Assembly (NCBI RefSeq): GCF_963664965.1
Contig: NZ_OY761823.1
Coordinates: 3,653,031 to 3,717,030, forward strand
Length of the DNA stretch: 64,000 nt
Origin: an uncultured Pseudodesulfovibrio sp.
GTDB lineage: Bacteria > Desulfobacterota > Desulfovibrionia > Desulfovibrionales > Desulfovibrionaceae
Direction of reading: 5' to 3'
The notes beneath the pieces were generated by a model. That model made no database searches. It saw nothing but the letters and a program-made list of their open reading frames with translations, and had not been told where the DNA came from. Positions 9,244 through 17,471 of this stretch are shown here, piece by piece (the stretch's first letter is position 1; every line of letters begins with the position of its first letter). A program made the position numbers and the translations under genes.

Positions 9244-9275
9244 GTGCCATCCCCGACACGGGCCGGGGATGGCAC
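9244..9275 (-). promoter_or_regulatory. Intercistronic hairpin upstream of the acyl-CoA synthetase gene
   Basis: A perfect 12-bp stem pairs GTGCCATCCCCG (9244-9255) with CGGGGATGGCAC (9264-9275) around an eight-base loop. It sits between the ferredoxin-subunit stop and the synthetase ribosome site. It lacks a T run, so it looks like an RNA processing or stability element within the operon. Confidence 0.6.
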
Positions 9276-9279
9276 ACTA

Positions 9280-9495
9280 CTACTTTTCTACGACAACACC
9301 AATAGCAACATCAGGACAAACAATGCCGCAAATATCGCAAAGAACACACTTTTCCGGATTTTCCTGAACTACGTAGTTGTAGCCCTGACCATTGATCGCA
9401 GAGCCGATGGCAAGAACACCTTTGGGGCACTTGTCCACACAAATCCCACAGGACTTACAGCGGCGGGCATCAATTACATGATGTTTCTCACTCAT
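9280..9495 (-). CDS. 2-oxoacid:ferredoxin oxidoreductase, delta (4Fe-4S) subunit
   Basis: A 71-residue ferredoxin-like protein with two complete cluster motifs, CKSCGICVDKCP (residues 13-24) and CVLCDICGIVCP (residues 50-61), enough for two [4Fe-4S] clusters. In four-subunit 2-oxoacid oxidoreductases the delta subunit carries electrons from the thiamine-containing core to external ferredoxin. Its start overlaps the end of the gamma-subunit gene by eight bases, indicating coupled translation and a common complex. Confidence 0.9.
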   Translation of the reverse strand: MSEKHHVIDARRCKSCGICVDKCPKGVLAIGSAINGQGYNYVVQENPEKCVLCDICGIVCPDVAIGVVVEK

Positions 9496-10045
9496 TACCG
9501 GACTCCTTTTTCACAGCGGCATAACCGGTGCGAAGTGCATCGATATTCAGGCCGACCAGTTTGGGCTTTTTCGCTCCCAGAAAATCATTGATGACTTCTT
9601 CAACCGTTTCCATTTTGAGGATGCCGGTTCCGGCTATCACCGCACCCAGCATGACCATGTTGGCGCAGCGGACGGTGCCGAGTTCAACGGCCGTGTCGGA
9701 GACGGGAAGGAAAAACTGCTCGAAACCGTCAGCATCCTTCGGTTCCTCGACCATGGAACTGTTGGTGAACAGCTTTCCGCCGGGGACGACCCCTTCAACG
9801 CAGTTGCCGTAGATGGACTGGCTGAGCGCCACGGCAATATCGGCATCGTTTTCAACGATGGGGCTGCCGATGGGCTCGTCAGAGACAATGACGTAGGCCG
9901 TGGAATCACCGCCACGCTGTTCAATGCCGTACGTCTGCGTCATGACAACCTTCAAATCTTCCTTGATCGCTCCAAGGCAGACCATTTTTGCCATCAGTGC
10001 GGAACCCTGTCCGCCTGACCCTGAAAACATACATTTATGCAACAT
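9488..10045 (-). CDS. 2-oxoacid:ferredoxin oxidoreductase, gamma subunit
   Basis: A 185-residue member of the PorG/KorC family, the catalytic-domain subunit that contacts CoA and thiamine diphosphate partners in 2-oxoacid:acceptor oxidoreductases. The N-terminal SGSGGQGSALMAKM motif is diagnostic, followed by QTYGIEQRGGDSTAYVIVSD. I place the start at 10045, with GGAG seven bases upstream and an 11-base overlap with the beta gene; a Met at 10063 is possible. It lies in the order alpha-beta-gamma-delta. Confidence 0.9.
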   Translation of the reverse strand: MLHKCMFSGSGGQGSALMAKMVCLGAIKEDLKVVMTQTYGIEQRGGDSTAYVIVSDEPIGSPIVENDADIAVALSQSIYGNCVEGVVPGGKLFTNSSMVEEPKDADGFEQFFLPVSDTAVELGTVRCANMVMLGAVIAGTGILKMETVEEVINDFLGAKKPKLVGLNIDALRTGYAAVKKESGNE

Positions 10046-10796
10046 CTTCCTGCTCCGTTTCATCTTTGAAGACCTGAGGGGTGAAGTAATCGGTCATCTC
10101 ATTTCCACACCTTTCATAGGAATCCTTGACCTTCATCTTGAGGCCGGTCGGACAGGGAACGATGACTTCCACGAAGGCATAGCCCAATCCCTTGACCTGA
10201 CACTCGAACGCCTTCTGGATACTTTTCTTGGCCTTGCGAATCGCCTTGGGAGAATCCACGCTTTCCCTGGCAAGGTATTTCACACCGGGCATGGCCCGCA
10301 TCATTTCCGGAACCAGAAGCGGATAGCCCTGACTGGTGATGTCACGGCCCTTCACGGTGGTTGCCGTGACCTGACCATCCAGCGTGGTGGGGGACATCTG
10401 TCCGCCGGTCATGCCGAACACGGTGTTGTTGACCATGATGGTGGTGATGGGCATGCCCTTGTTGGCCGCATGCAGGAGGTCGCCAAGGCCGATGGCACAG
10501 GTGTCGCCGTCACCGGCGTAGGTGAAGACGATGTTGTCCGGTCTGGCCAGCTTGTACCCTTCGGCAAAGGAAGGAGCACGGCCATGGGTGGCTTCAATGG
10601 CGTCAATGTCCATGTAGTGATGGGAGAACCCGCCGCAGCCGATGCCCACAATGGCAATAGTCCGCTTCATAATATCCAGATTCTCGATAGCCTCGGCCAC
10701 CAGACGCGTCACGATTCCGTGACCGCAACCCGGACAGTAGCTGGTCAGCTTGTCCAGATTTAAGGTTTTTCCGTATTTTGCACTCAAGTTTTCCAT
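10035..10796 (-). CDS. 2-oxoacid:ferredoxin oxidoreductase, beta (thiamine diphosphate) subunit
   Basis: A 253-residue thiamine-diphosphate-binding subunit. YCPGCGHGI (Cys21, Cys24) near the N terminus is conserved in the family. The cofactor motif opens at AGDGDTCAIG and closes at NNTVFGMTGGQMSPTT. Together with the alpha subunit it decarboxylates a 2-oxoacid and passes two electrons to ferredoxin while forming an acyl-CoA. The TVTATT-rich segment after the motif fits the KorB/VorA type. It starts three bases after the alpha stop codon. Confidence 0.92.
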   Translation of the reverse strand: MENLSAKYGKTLNLDKLTSYCPGCGHGIVTRLVAEAIENLDIMKRTIAIVGIGCGGFSHHYMDIDAIEATHGRAPSFAEGYKLARPDNIVFTYAGDGDTCAIGLGDLLHAANKGMPITTIMVNNTVFGMTGGQMSPTTLDGQVTATTVKGRDITSQGYPLLVPEMMRAMPGVKYLARESVDSPKAIRKAKKSIQKAFECQVKGLGYAFVEVIVPCPTGLKMKVKDSYERCGNEMTDYFTPQVFKDETEQEDVA

Positions 10797-10799
10797 TGG

Positions 10800-11870
10800 T
10801 TATTCCCCCAGGATTCTGTTTGCTTCGGCAATCATGTCTGCCAGGGTGTACATGGGCAGGTCGCCACCGGTCTTGCCGAGAAAATGAACGGGCATCCGTC
10901 CATTCACGGCCAGTTTGACATCATCGATCATCTGCCCGTGGTTCATCTCGACCACCAGAATGTTCTTCACCGAATCAGGCAGAGCTTCGAAAGCCTTGTC
11001 AGGGAACGGCCACAGGGAAATGGGCCTGATGAAACCGACCTTCTTGCCATCGGCTCGCATCTTGGCGACCAGATCGCGGCACATGCGGCCATGGATGCCG
11101 AAGGCGGCAACCACCAGATCGGCGTCTTCCACCTGCTCCGCTTCCCACATCTGCTCGTTTTCTCGAATGACTTCGTACTTGGCACGAAGCCTTTCATTCA
11201 TGTCGTAGCCATCCTGATGGGAATAGCTGCCGGTAATGAGAGCGCGCTTGGGATGATCCTGCGTTCCGGTGAAAGCCCAATCGGAAGTATCGAATTCGGC
11301 AGAATAGTCGTTGTAGGCGGGAAGCGTCGTGGACTCGGTGGTCTGGGCGCTGACACCGTCAACCACGAAGAGGACCGGAGTCCGGTACTTGTAGGCCAAC
11401 CTGACACCCTGCGGCATGATGTCGGCGATTTCCTGACCGGAAGCGGGAGCCAGAACGATGACATGGTAGTCGCCATGGGCACCGCCACGAGTGGCAACGT
11501 GATAGTCGCTCTGGGCACCGATGATGTCGCCGTCACCAGGACCGACGCGCATGGAGTCGAGCATGATGCACGGCAGTTCGGCCGCACACATGAAACCGAT
11601 GGCTTCATGCATCAGGGTCAGGCCGGGGCCGGAACTGGAGGTTGCTACCAGCGTACCGGTACAGGCGGCACCGGCCAGGGCGCTGGAAACCGCCAGCTCA
11701 CTTTCCATCTGCATCATTTCACCGCCGTACTTGGGCAGGATGACGGCCATACGCTTCATGACGTCCGTTGCCGGAGTAATCGGGTAGGCAAAGTGATATT
11801 TCACTCCGCAGCGCGCCAGACTCTCGGCAAAGGTTTCCGTGTTTTTCAAAAACAAAGTTTCTTGGGTCAT
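10800..11870 (-). CDS. 2-oxoacid:ferredoxin oxidoreductase, alpha subunit (VorB/KorA-like)
   Basis: A 356-residue pyrimidine-binding subunit, the first gene of the operon. YPITPATDVMKRM near residue 29 is the family signature, and ESELAVSSALAGAACTG and SSSGPGLTLMHEA follow. Its length and four-gene context resemble 2-oxoisovalerate or 2-oxoglutarate ferredoxin oxidoreductases; the exact 2-oxoacid cannot be told by eye. The start at 11870 follows TGAGGTGA and is preferred to an upstream in-frame Met at 11906, which lacks a better site. Upstream lie palindromic operators and a candidate promoter. Confidence 0.9.
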   Translation of the reverse strand: MTQETLFLKNTETFAESLARCGVKYHFAYPITPATDVMKRMAVILPKYGGEMMQMESELAVSSALAGAACTGTLVATSSSGPGLTLMHEAIGFMCAAELPCIMLDSMRVGPGDGDIIGAQSDYHVATRGGAHGDYHVIVLAPASGQEIADIMPQGVRLAYKYRTPVLFVVDGVSAQTTESTTLPAYNDYSAEFDTSDWAFTGTQDHPKRALITGSYSHQDGYDMNERLRAKYEVIRENEQMWEAEQVEDADLVVAAFGIHGRMCRDLVAKMRADGKKVGFIRPISLWPFPDKAFEALPDSVKNILVVEMNHGQMIDDVKLAVNGRMPVHFLGKTGGDLPMYTLADMIAEANRILGE

Positions 11871-11933
11871 ACTCACCTCAATGCAATTCTGCTGTGGTTC
11901 GTTCATCGAATCGCAACGACTGCGTTTCGTATT

Positions 11934-11950
11934 GTGGTACGTCGTACCAC
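11934..11950. promoter_or_regulatory. Operator-like palindrome O1
   Basis: GTGGTACGTCGTACCAC is a perfect 7+3+7 inverted repeat, about 65 bases upstream of the alpha-subunit start. Its TGG-N9-CCA frame matches the 15-bp palindromes bound by IclR-family regulators, and an IclR-type gene lies 2 kb away. Confidence 0.7.
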
Positions 11951-11997
11951 TTAGTTGATCAAAAAATTTTTGCCGCTATCTTGAGACACAATTCTTT

Positions 11998-12024
11998 GTA
12001 CCATATTGCGGTACTGTGTACCAC
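11998..12024. promoter_or_regulatory. Overlapping operator-like repeats O2
   Basis: GCGGTACTGTGTACCAC at 12008-12024 matches O1 except at one arm position and the spacer. GTACCA at 11998-12003 adds a further half-site in the opposite arrangement. The repeats begin just downstream of the -10 of the candidate minus-strand promoter, a position suited to repression of the oxidoreductase operon. Confidence 0.65.
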
Positions 12025-12032
12025 TTGTCTGA

Positions 12033-12061
12033 ACACTAGCTGAGACATTTATGCACGTCAA
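12033..12061 (-). promoter_or_regulatory. Candidate sigma-70 promoter of the oxidoreductase operon
   Basis: Read on the minus strand, TTGACG (12061-12056) is separated by exactly 17 bases from TAGTGT (12038-12033). The -10 is weak, but the operator O2 begins about nine bases downstream, which supports a regulated promoter here. Confidence 0.45.
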
Positions 12062-12188
12062 CCCCCTTTTTCAAAGTTGAGTGCAAGTTTTTTTACATAA
12101 TAATATGAGTATATAAGAGCAGGCATGCTGCACCACACACACCCGAAGCCCGCAAAAACCGACCACTCAAAAAAATGCAAAAAGCGTG

Positions 12189-12217
12189 TTGACATTATTG
12201 TTTAAGACTCCTAACCT
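12189..12217 (+). promoter_or_regulatory. Candidate sigma-70 promoter of the BCCT gene
   Basis: A perfect -35 TTGACA (12189-12194) is followed after 17 bases by TAACCT (12212-12217), a weak -10. The operator-like repeat at 12218-12232 begins directly after it, covering the expected start of transcription. The region 11871-12383 holds no gene. Confidence 0.5.
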
Positions 12218-12232
12218 TACCACAAAATGGTA
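12218..12232. promoter_or_regulatory. Operator-like repeat O3
   Basis: TACCACAAAATGGTA carries the same TGGTA/TACCA half-sites as O1 and O2 but with the arms facing the other way and five bases between them. It abuts the -10 element of the BCCT promoter candidate. Confidence 0.55.
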
Positions 12233-12383
12233 CGCCATACACAATTATGGTTCAAAATGTGTTTTTTCACAGAAATGTTCCGACAAAATTGTCGCCTCGT
12301 TTAAACAACGACTTTGATCTTGTCTCGTGATAGTCAACACCACGATTACAAAGACAATTTCTCGGACAAACAGGAGAAAGATT

Positions 12384-13949
12384 ATGCCAGAGGGAAAATC
12401 AATAGATGACCGTAGAAAACTCAATCACTATACTTTCTGGCCCGGATTTCTGCTTTTACTCGCTGGAATCACACTCGGACTGATTTACGAGGAAGGACTC
12501 GCGACCATCCTCGGCAACACCAAGGAATGGATTCACATCAACTTCGGGTGGCTTGAAGTCTCACTGGGCATCATCATTGTCATGTTCACCATAGGCATCG
12601 CGTTTTCCCCCATCGGCGACATTCGGCTCGGCGGCAAGGACGCCAAGCCCGAATTCACTTTCTGGCAGTGGTTCGCCCTCTCTCTGTGCGGATGCATCGG
12701 CATCGGGATACTCTTCTGGGCCATGGGCGAACCCATCTTTCACATGATGCAGCCCCCGCTGAGCCTTCACATAGACCCCGGATCCAAGGACGCCGGAGTC
12801 TTTGCCATAGCTCAGACAACCCTGCACTGGACCATCGCCCAATACTGTTTTTACACCATCTGCGGCGTCGCCATCGCACTGGTCAGCTACAACCGCAACG
12901 AGCCGCTGTCCGTAGCAGCCGGAATGTACGCTCTTTTCCCGAAAAAATGGCATCCGGTACTGGCTCCGACGGTTCACGCAATCTGCCTTTTCTCCCTTTG
13001 CTGCGCCATTGCCACCAGCATGGGCGCCGGCCTCATGCAGATCGGTAGCGGGACCGGAAAAATCTTCGGCTACACCCCCGGCCCCACAACATGGGCAGCC
13101 GCCGCCGCGATCATCATTCCGATTTATGTCCTGTCCTCATACTCCGGCCTGAAAAAAGGCATGCGTATCCTTTCAACGGGAACCACGCGGGCCTTTTTCT
13201 TTTTCATGGCCCTTGTCCTTTTCATGGGTCCCACGCTCTTCATTCTGGGGATCGGTGTTGAATCATTCGGATACTTTGCCAACAATTTCTTCCGCAACAG
13301 CACCCTGCTCAACACCATGCAGATCAACGACACATGGCCCATGCAGTGGCTTGTTCCTTACATGGAAATCTTTTTCATCTTTGCTCCGTTGCTTGGGCAC
13401 TTTCTCGCCCGCATGGGAAAAGGAAGGACTGTCCGCCAGTTCATTCTGGTAAACATCATCCCGCCGACGATCTTCTGCCACTTCTGGATTGCGACCTTCG
13501 GCGGAACAGCGGTCTTCTTCCAATGGAGCGGACTTGTCGACGTTTGGACCGGAATTCACCAGTACGGAATGGAATCCATGGTATACATCCTGCTTTCCCA
13601 GTTCCCGTTCAGCAAAATCCTGATGGGCATATTCGTCGTCACCATCGTGTTTTCATTTGCCACCATGACAGACTCTCTGGTCGCCACCCTGGCCATCATT
13701 TCGACCAAAGGAGTCCGGGCAAGTGAAGAACCCCCCAAGCGTCTGAAGATCGTCTGGGGTGTTGTCACCGGACTCATCGCGTACGTTTTGTGTGCGTGCG
13801 GCGGGATCGAACCGGTCCGAGGCCTGATATCACTTGCCGGTTTCCCCATGATGATATTCACATTCGCAATGTGCGTTTCGCTTGTAAAAGATGGGGTATA
13901 TTTATTAAATAAACCTAATTGGCTGGACAATAAAAACGAAAACAGCTAA
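12384..13949 (+). CDS. BCCT-family transporter (betaine/carnitine/choline type)
   Basis: A 521-residue, twelve-segment secondary transporter of the BCCT family, which imports quaternary-ammonium or related zwitterions such as betaine, choline, carnitine or dimethylsulfoniopropionate. The family motifs GIGILFWAMGEP (about residues 104-115) and ATSMGAGLMQIGSG (about 211-224) are clear. CAGGAG precedes the start at 12384. It is divergent from the 2-oxoacid oxidoreductase operon and shares its operators, so it is probably the uptake system for the compound that operon degrades, not an osmoprotectant porter. A strong terminator follows. Confidence 0.92.
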   Translation: MPEGKSIDDRRKLNHYTFWPGFLLLLAGITLGLIYEEGLATILGNTKEWIHINFGWLEVSLGIIIVMFTIGIAFSPIGDIRLGGKDAKPEFTFWQWFALSLCGCIGIGILFWAMGEPIFHMMQPPLSLHIDPGSKDAGVFAIAQTTLHWTIAQYCFYTICGVAIALVSYNRNEPLSVAAGMYALFPKKWHPVLAPTVHAICLFSLCCAIATSMGAGLMQIGSGTGKIFGYTPGPTTWAAAAAIIIPIYVLSSYSGLKKGMRILSTGTTRAFFFFMALVLFMGPTLFILGIGVESFGYFANNFFRNSTLLNTMQINDTWPMQWLVPYMEIFFIFAPLLGHFLARMGKGRTVRQFILVNIIPPTIFCHFWIATFGGTAVFFQWSGLVDVWTGIHQYGMESMVYILLSQFPFSKILMGIFVVTIVFSFATMTDSLVATLAIISTKGVRASEEPPKRLKIVWGVVTGLIAYVLCACGGIEPVRGLISLAGFPMMIFTFAMCVSLVKDGVYLLNKPNWLDNKNENS

Positions 13950-13952
13950 CAA

Positions 13953-13986
13953 CGAAACGCCCTTCATATTGATGAAGGGCGTTTCG
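13953..13986 (+). terminator. Strong hairpin terminator after the BCCT gene
   Basis: A perfect 15-bp stem (13953-13967 with 13972-13986) with a four-base loop is followed by CTTT. It separates the BCCT transcript from the regulator gene and rules out the two in-frame Met codons at 13969 and 13972 as likely regulator starts, since they lie in the stem. Confidence 0.85.
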
Positions 13987-14034
13987 CTTTCCACCTTATA
14001 TTATGACATAGAAAACCTGTTTTCCGGATACACA

Positions 14035-14856
14035 ATGCCCCAGAACGACAAGTATTACATGATGCGCTCCTTGGAGAAGGCTCTTTTTGTCATTGAAACC
14101 ATGGCAACCAGAAGCAACTGGAAACTCAAAACCCTCAATGAAGTCTGCTCAATCCCCAAAGGGACGCTGCAACGCATCCTGCGAACACTGGAAGAACTCG
14201 GGTATGTACGTCAGATAGAACGGGGCGGCGCTTACACACTGACACTGAAATTCCATAAACTGGGCAAGCAGATCGTATCTCAAAGCAGCATCGTATCCCT
14301 GTTGCAGCCAACCCTTCGCAGTCTTCGGGACAAGGTGAATGAAACCGTCAACCTGAGCGTCCTTTCCGACGTGGACATGGTGGTCGTTCATCAAATCACC
14401 TCCAGCCACGCCTTGCAGATGGATTCGATTATCGGAACATCATTTCCCGCGTATATCTCGGCATCCGGAAAAACCTTTCTTGCCTTTTTGCCCGAAGACG
14501 ATCTGCGGCATTTCATCAAGGAACTGAGGCGCAGCAATTCCGACATAAACACCGATAAAATCAATCTCATCTACAAAGAGATTGAAGCAATCCGAAGAAT
14601 AGGCATAGGCATGGACTTTGAGGAACTATTCCAAGGAATACGTTGTCTTGCCGCACCTGTTTTTGATGACACAGGAAAAATCATCGCCACCATCAGTAGT
14701 TCCGTGCCCACGGTGCGCCTGGACCGGGCCCTGTCCAAGAAACTTCTTCAGGAAATACCCTCGGCCGCGGCTGAAGCCTCCAGAGTTTTCGAAGCGCCGG
14801 AACACGCATTCAGTTTGGACATCGACACAATAGTGGAACGGCTTATAGCGCCATAG
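14035..14856 (+). CDS. IclR-family transcriptional regulator
   Basis: A 273-residue regulator with an N-terminal winged helix-turn-helix (about residues 7-65, containing IPKGTLQRILRTLEELGYV) and a C-terminal IclR effector domain (from about 80, with SASGKTFLAF and GIRCLAAPVFDDTGKIIATI). The family binds small acids or aromatic compounds and controls adjacent catabolic genes. The start is uncertain: 14035 is chosen because the earlier Met codons fall in a terminator hairpin; the ribosome site is weak. The TGG-N9-CCA palindromes at 11934-12024 are its likely sites, which is inference from context. Confidence 0.88.
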   Translation: MPQNDKYYMMRSLEKALFVIETMATRSNWKLKTLNEVCSIPKGTLQRILRTLEELGYVRQIERGGAYTLTLKFHKLGKQIVSQSSIVSLLQPTLRSLRDKVNETVNLSVLSDVDMVVVHQITSSHALQMDSIIGTSFPAYISASGKTFLAFLPEDDLRHFIKELRRSNSDINTDKINLIYKEIEAIRRIGIGMDFEELFQGIRCLAAPVFDDTGKIIATISSSVPTVRLDRALSKKLLQEIPSAAAEASRVFEAPEHAFSLDIDTIVERLIAP

Positions 14857-15105
14857 CGGCTCGACAAGCAACTTCCTTATTTGAACTCATACATCTTCCC
14901 GAAACAACTCGGCCCAGCCTCGCGCAGGGCAAGGATGTTGATTTATTCATCATGGATTGCTGGACTTTAGCCTCCATTTATAAAAAAATGGCGAGCGGGC
15001 CACCTCCGGAAAAGTGCTTTGACATTGAAATCCGCATTGGCAGACAGTATGCCATGGCCTGTACAAGATTAAATACGCCAAGCCCTCAAGCCTCAGGAAA
15101 GAACT

Positions 15106-15714
15106 ATGAGCCATACCACCAAAAAACGTCTGACAGTAGGCATCAGCGGTGCCAGCGGCTCCGTACTGGCCCTGGAACTTCTCAAATCCCTCAAGGAAAT
15201 GCCGGAATGGGAAACACATCTCGTCATCAGCAAAGGCGGCGTCCGAACCCTTGAGCACGAGACGCATGTCACGGAATCCCAACTGACCGACTATGCCACC
15301 CGGGTTTATGACCGTGAAGACGTGGGGGCCAACATTGCAAGCGGCACGTTTGTCACTGAAGGCATGGTCATTGTCCCATGCAGCATGAAGACCGTCGCCG
15401 GAGTCTGCCACGGATATTCCGACAACCTGCTTCTGCGGGCCGCCGACGTGACCATCAAGGAACGTCGCAAGCTGGTCATGATAGCCCGGGAAACACCGCT
15501 GAGCCCTATTCATCTACGCAACATGCTCTCCCTTGCCGAATCCGGTGTCGTGGTCATGCCTCCCATGCTGACATATTACAATCACCCGCAGTCCATTGCT
15601 GATGCGACCAATCACATCGTGGGGAAAATCCTCCATGAATTCGGCATTGAAGGAAAAAACTTCAAACGGTGGGGAACCGATGAATGCGTCACCCCGCTAC
15701 GGGCGCTTTCGTAA
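15106..15714 (+). CDS. ubiX: UbiX-type flavin prenyltransferase
   Basis: A 202-residue flavoprotein of the UbiX/Pad1 family, which joins dimethylallyl phosphate to FMN to make the prenylated flavin used by UbiD decarboxylases. Signatures are GISGASGSVLALELL near the N terminus, PCSMKTVAGVCHGYSDNLL in the middle and IARETPLSPIHLRNML. The usual PAFY motif reads LTYYNHP here. AGGAAAG precedes the start. No ubiD lies in the window, so its decarboxylase partner, or a role in quinone synthesis, must be elsewhere. It stands alone between the IclR gene and nhaB. Confidence 0.88.
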   Translation: MSHTTKKRLTVGISGASGSVLALELLKSLKEMPEWETHLVISKGGVRTLEHETHVTESQLTDYATRVYDREDVGANIASGTFVTEGMVIVPCSMKTVAGVCHGYSDNLLLRAADVTIKERRKLVMIARETPLSPIHLRNMLSLAESGVVVMPPMLTYYNHPQSIADATNHIVGKILHEFGIEGKNFKRWGTDECVTPLRALS

Positions 15715-15740
15715 TCAAACGACGTAAACAAAACGCCCCT

Positions 15741-15766
15741 GCCATGAGATGACAACCTCTCATGGC
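15741..15766. terminator. Hairpin downstream of ubiX
   Basis: GCCATGAGA (15741-15749) pairs perfectly with TCTCATGGC (15758-15766) around eight bases, about 25 bases after the ubiX stop. It has no T run and precedes a stronger bidirectional terminator. Confidence 0.4.
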
Positions 15767-15790
15767 GACGCCTCAAACGACCATACAAAA

Positions 15791-15822
15791 AAGGGTTCCC
15801 GAACATCGGTTCGGGAACCCTT
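15791..15822. terminator. Bidirectional terminator between ubiX and nhaB
   Basis: A perfect 14-bp stem (15791-15804 with 15809-15822) with loop ATCG is flanked by an A run on the left and T residues on the right, so it can end transcripts from both converging genes. Confidence 0.88.
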
Positions 15823-15848
15823 TGTGTTTGATGATGCTGTTTTGGGAT

Positions 15849-17471
15849 CTAGAGGAAGGCGTACACAGCCGCAAGTCCCGTCAGGGACATGGTGATGGTA
15901 TACGGAAGCGCCAATATGACCATTCTGCCGTATGAAAGGCGAATGACCGGGGCCAGCGTACTTGTCAGCAGGAACAGGAACGCGGCCTGACCGTTCGGGG
16001 TTGCCACCGAAGGAATGTTGGTTCCGGTATTGATGGCCACGGCCAGTTTGTCGAAGTGATCCATTGTCTCCTTGACGTGCATCGCGACATCCTTGGGAAG
16101 GGTCGCAAGGACATCGGCCCGCGCAATGTGCGCGTCAGTCAGTTTGGCCATGAGCTCCTGCCCGCTCATGCCGATTCCCTGAATGGCATCCAGCACATGA
16201 ACGAAGTGCAGCTTGGTTTCGGAGATATACACCGTTGCCACGAACACGTTATCCGAAATGGAAGAGAGGATTCCGTTGGCAAGGTAGTATGCTGCGAGCT
16301 GATCCTGTCCATGCAGGCTCAGGACGTATCCGATGATCGGGGCGAAAAGTCCCTGTGAGTGGATCACTGCGACAATGGCGAAAAACACGACCAGAAGAGC
16401 GGTGAAAGGCAGGGCTTCTTCAAAGGCATGCCCGAGCTGATGTTCCTCGGTGACGCCGGTAAAGGCTGTCAGCAGAATAATGACGGAAAGTCCGATCAAA
16501 CCGACCGCAGCGAGGTGAAATGCCAGCGCCGCGATAAGCCAGACAGCGACCAGCGCCTGCATGACCAGTTTCAATTTCCCCTTGCTCCCGGCCTTGTTTT
16601 CCATCTCCACTGCGCTCTCGAGCAGAAAGGAGCGGATGTTGCCGGGAAGCTGAAATCCGTATCCGCAGATGCCGAGTTGCTCCACTGCCAGACAGGTCAG
16701 CAGGCCGATAGCGAGAACAGGCATGGTGACAGGCACGGCATGCAGGAAAAACGGGATGAAGTGCCAGCCCATTTCGCCGCCAACCAGCAGGTTCTGCGGT
16801 TCGCCAACGAGGGTGCAGACACCGCCGAGAGCGGTACCGACTGCGCCATGCATCATGAGATTACGCAGGAAACCGCGGAACTGTTGCAGGTCTTCCCTGT
16901 TCTTTTCCTTGATAGCCTCATCCGAGCTGAGGTCATGGGATTCAGCATACCCTTTGCCGGAAACGAACCTGTGATACAGATTGTAGAATCCATAGGCAAC
17001 GGCCATGATGACAGCCGTGACGGTCAGGGCATCCAGAAAGGCGGAAAGGAATGCGCCCGCAAAACAGAACATGAGGGAAATGAGCTTCTTGGATTTCACT
17101 TTCACGAGAATGCGGGTGAAGGTGAACTGCAAAAAATCCTTCATGAAGTAGATGCCCGCAACCATGAAGATAAGGAGCAGGATGACTTCGAAGTTGTTCA
17201 TGGCTTCGTGGTACACGGTCTCGGCCGAGGTCAAGCCCATGGCGACCGCTTCGATCGCAAGCAGACCGCCCGCGGGCAGCGGGTAACATTTCAGCGCCAT
17301 GGCCAGTGTAAAGATGAACTCGGCTATCAATGCCCAGCCAGCCACAAAGGGACCTGCGGTCAACATCAAAATGGGGTTGGCCACAAGGAAGCCCACTATC
17401 ACCAGCTTGTACCAGCCGGGGGCATTTCCAAGAAACGTCTGGGCAAATGTTCTTGATAACGGTGTGTTCAT
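15849..17471 (-). CDS. nhaB: Na+/H+ antiporter NhaB
   Basis: A 540-residue, twelve-segment inner-membrane antiporter that expels sodium in exchange for protons. The N-terminal half contains [19 protein letters not shown] and [19 protein letters not shown], and the second half [18 protein letters not shown] and [15 protein letters not shown], all matching the NhaB family; the length is slightly above the 513 residues of the Escherichia coli protein. AAGGAG lies upstream of the start. It is monocistronic, between a bidirectional terminator and a long noncoding region. A sodium-handling role suits a marine or brackish host. Confidence 0.95.
   Translation of the reverse strand: MNTPLSRTFAQTFLGNAPGWYKLVIVGFLVANPILMLTAGPFVAGWALIAEFIFTLAMALKCYPLPAGGLLAIEAVAMGLTSAETVYHEAMNNFEVILLLIFMVAGIYFMKDFLQFTFTRILVKVKSKKLISLMFCFAGAFLSAFLDALTVTAVIMAVAYGFYNLYHRFVSGKGYAESHDLSSDEAIKEKNREDLQQFRGFLRNLMMHGAVGTALGGVCTLVGEPQNLLVGGEMGWHFIPFFLHAVPVTMPVLAIGLLTCLAVEQLGICGYGFQLPGNIRSFLLESAVEMENKAGSKGKLKLVMQALVAVWLIAALAFHLAAVGLIGLSVIILLTAFTGVTEEHQLGHAFEEALPFTALLVVFFAIVAVIHSQGLFAPIIGYVLSLHGQDQLAAYYLANGILSSISDNVFVATVYISETKLHFVHVLDAIQGIGMSGQELMAKLTDAHIARADVLATLPKDVAMHVKETMDHFDKLAVAINTGTNIPSVATPNGQAAFLFLLTSTLAPVIRLSYGRMVILALPYTITMSLTGLAAVYAFL

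Noticed and set aside
5936-9367. A 1143-codon open frame on the plus strand
   Set aside because: It lies wholly opposite the flavoprotein, acyl-CoA synthetase and ferredoxin-subunit genes, which have clear motifs; its His/Gly/Val-rich product has no family pattern and reflects codon bias of the true strand.
13969-14034. Upstream Met codons for the IclR regulator
   Set aside because: They fall inside or just after a perfect 15-bp terminator stem, so a transcript starting after it would lack them or hide them.
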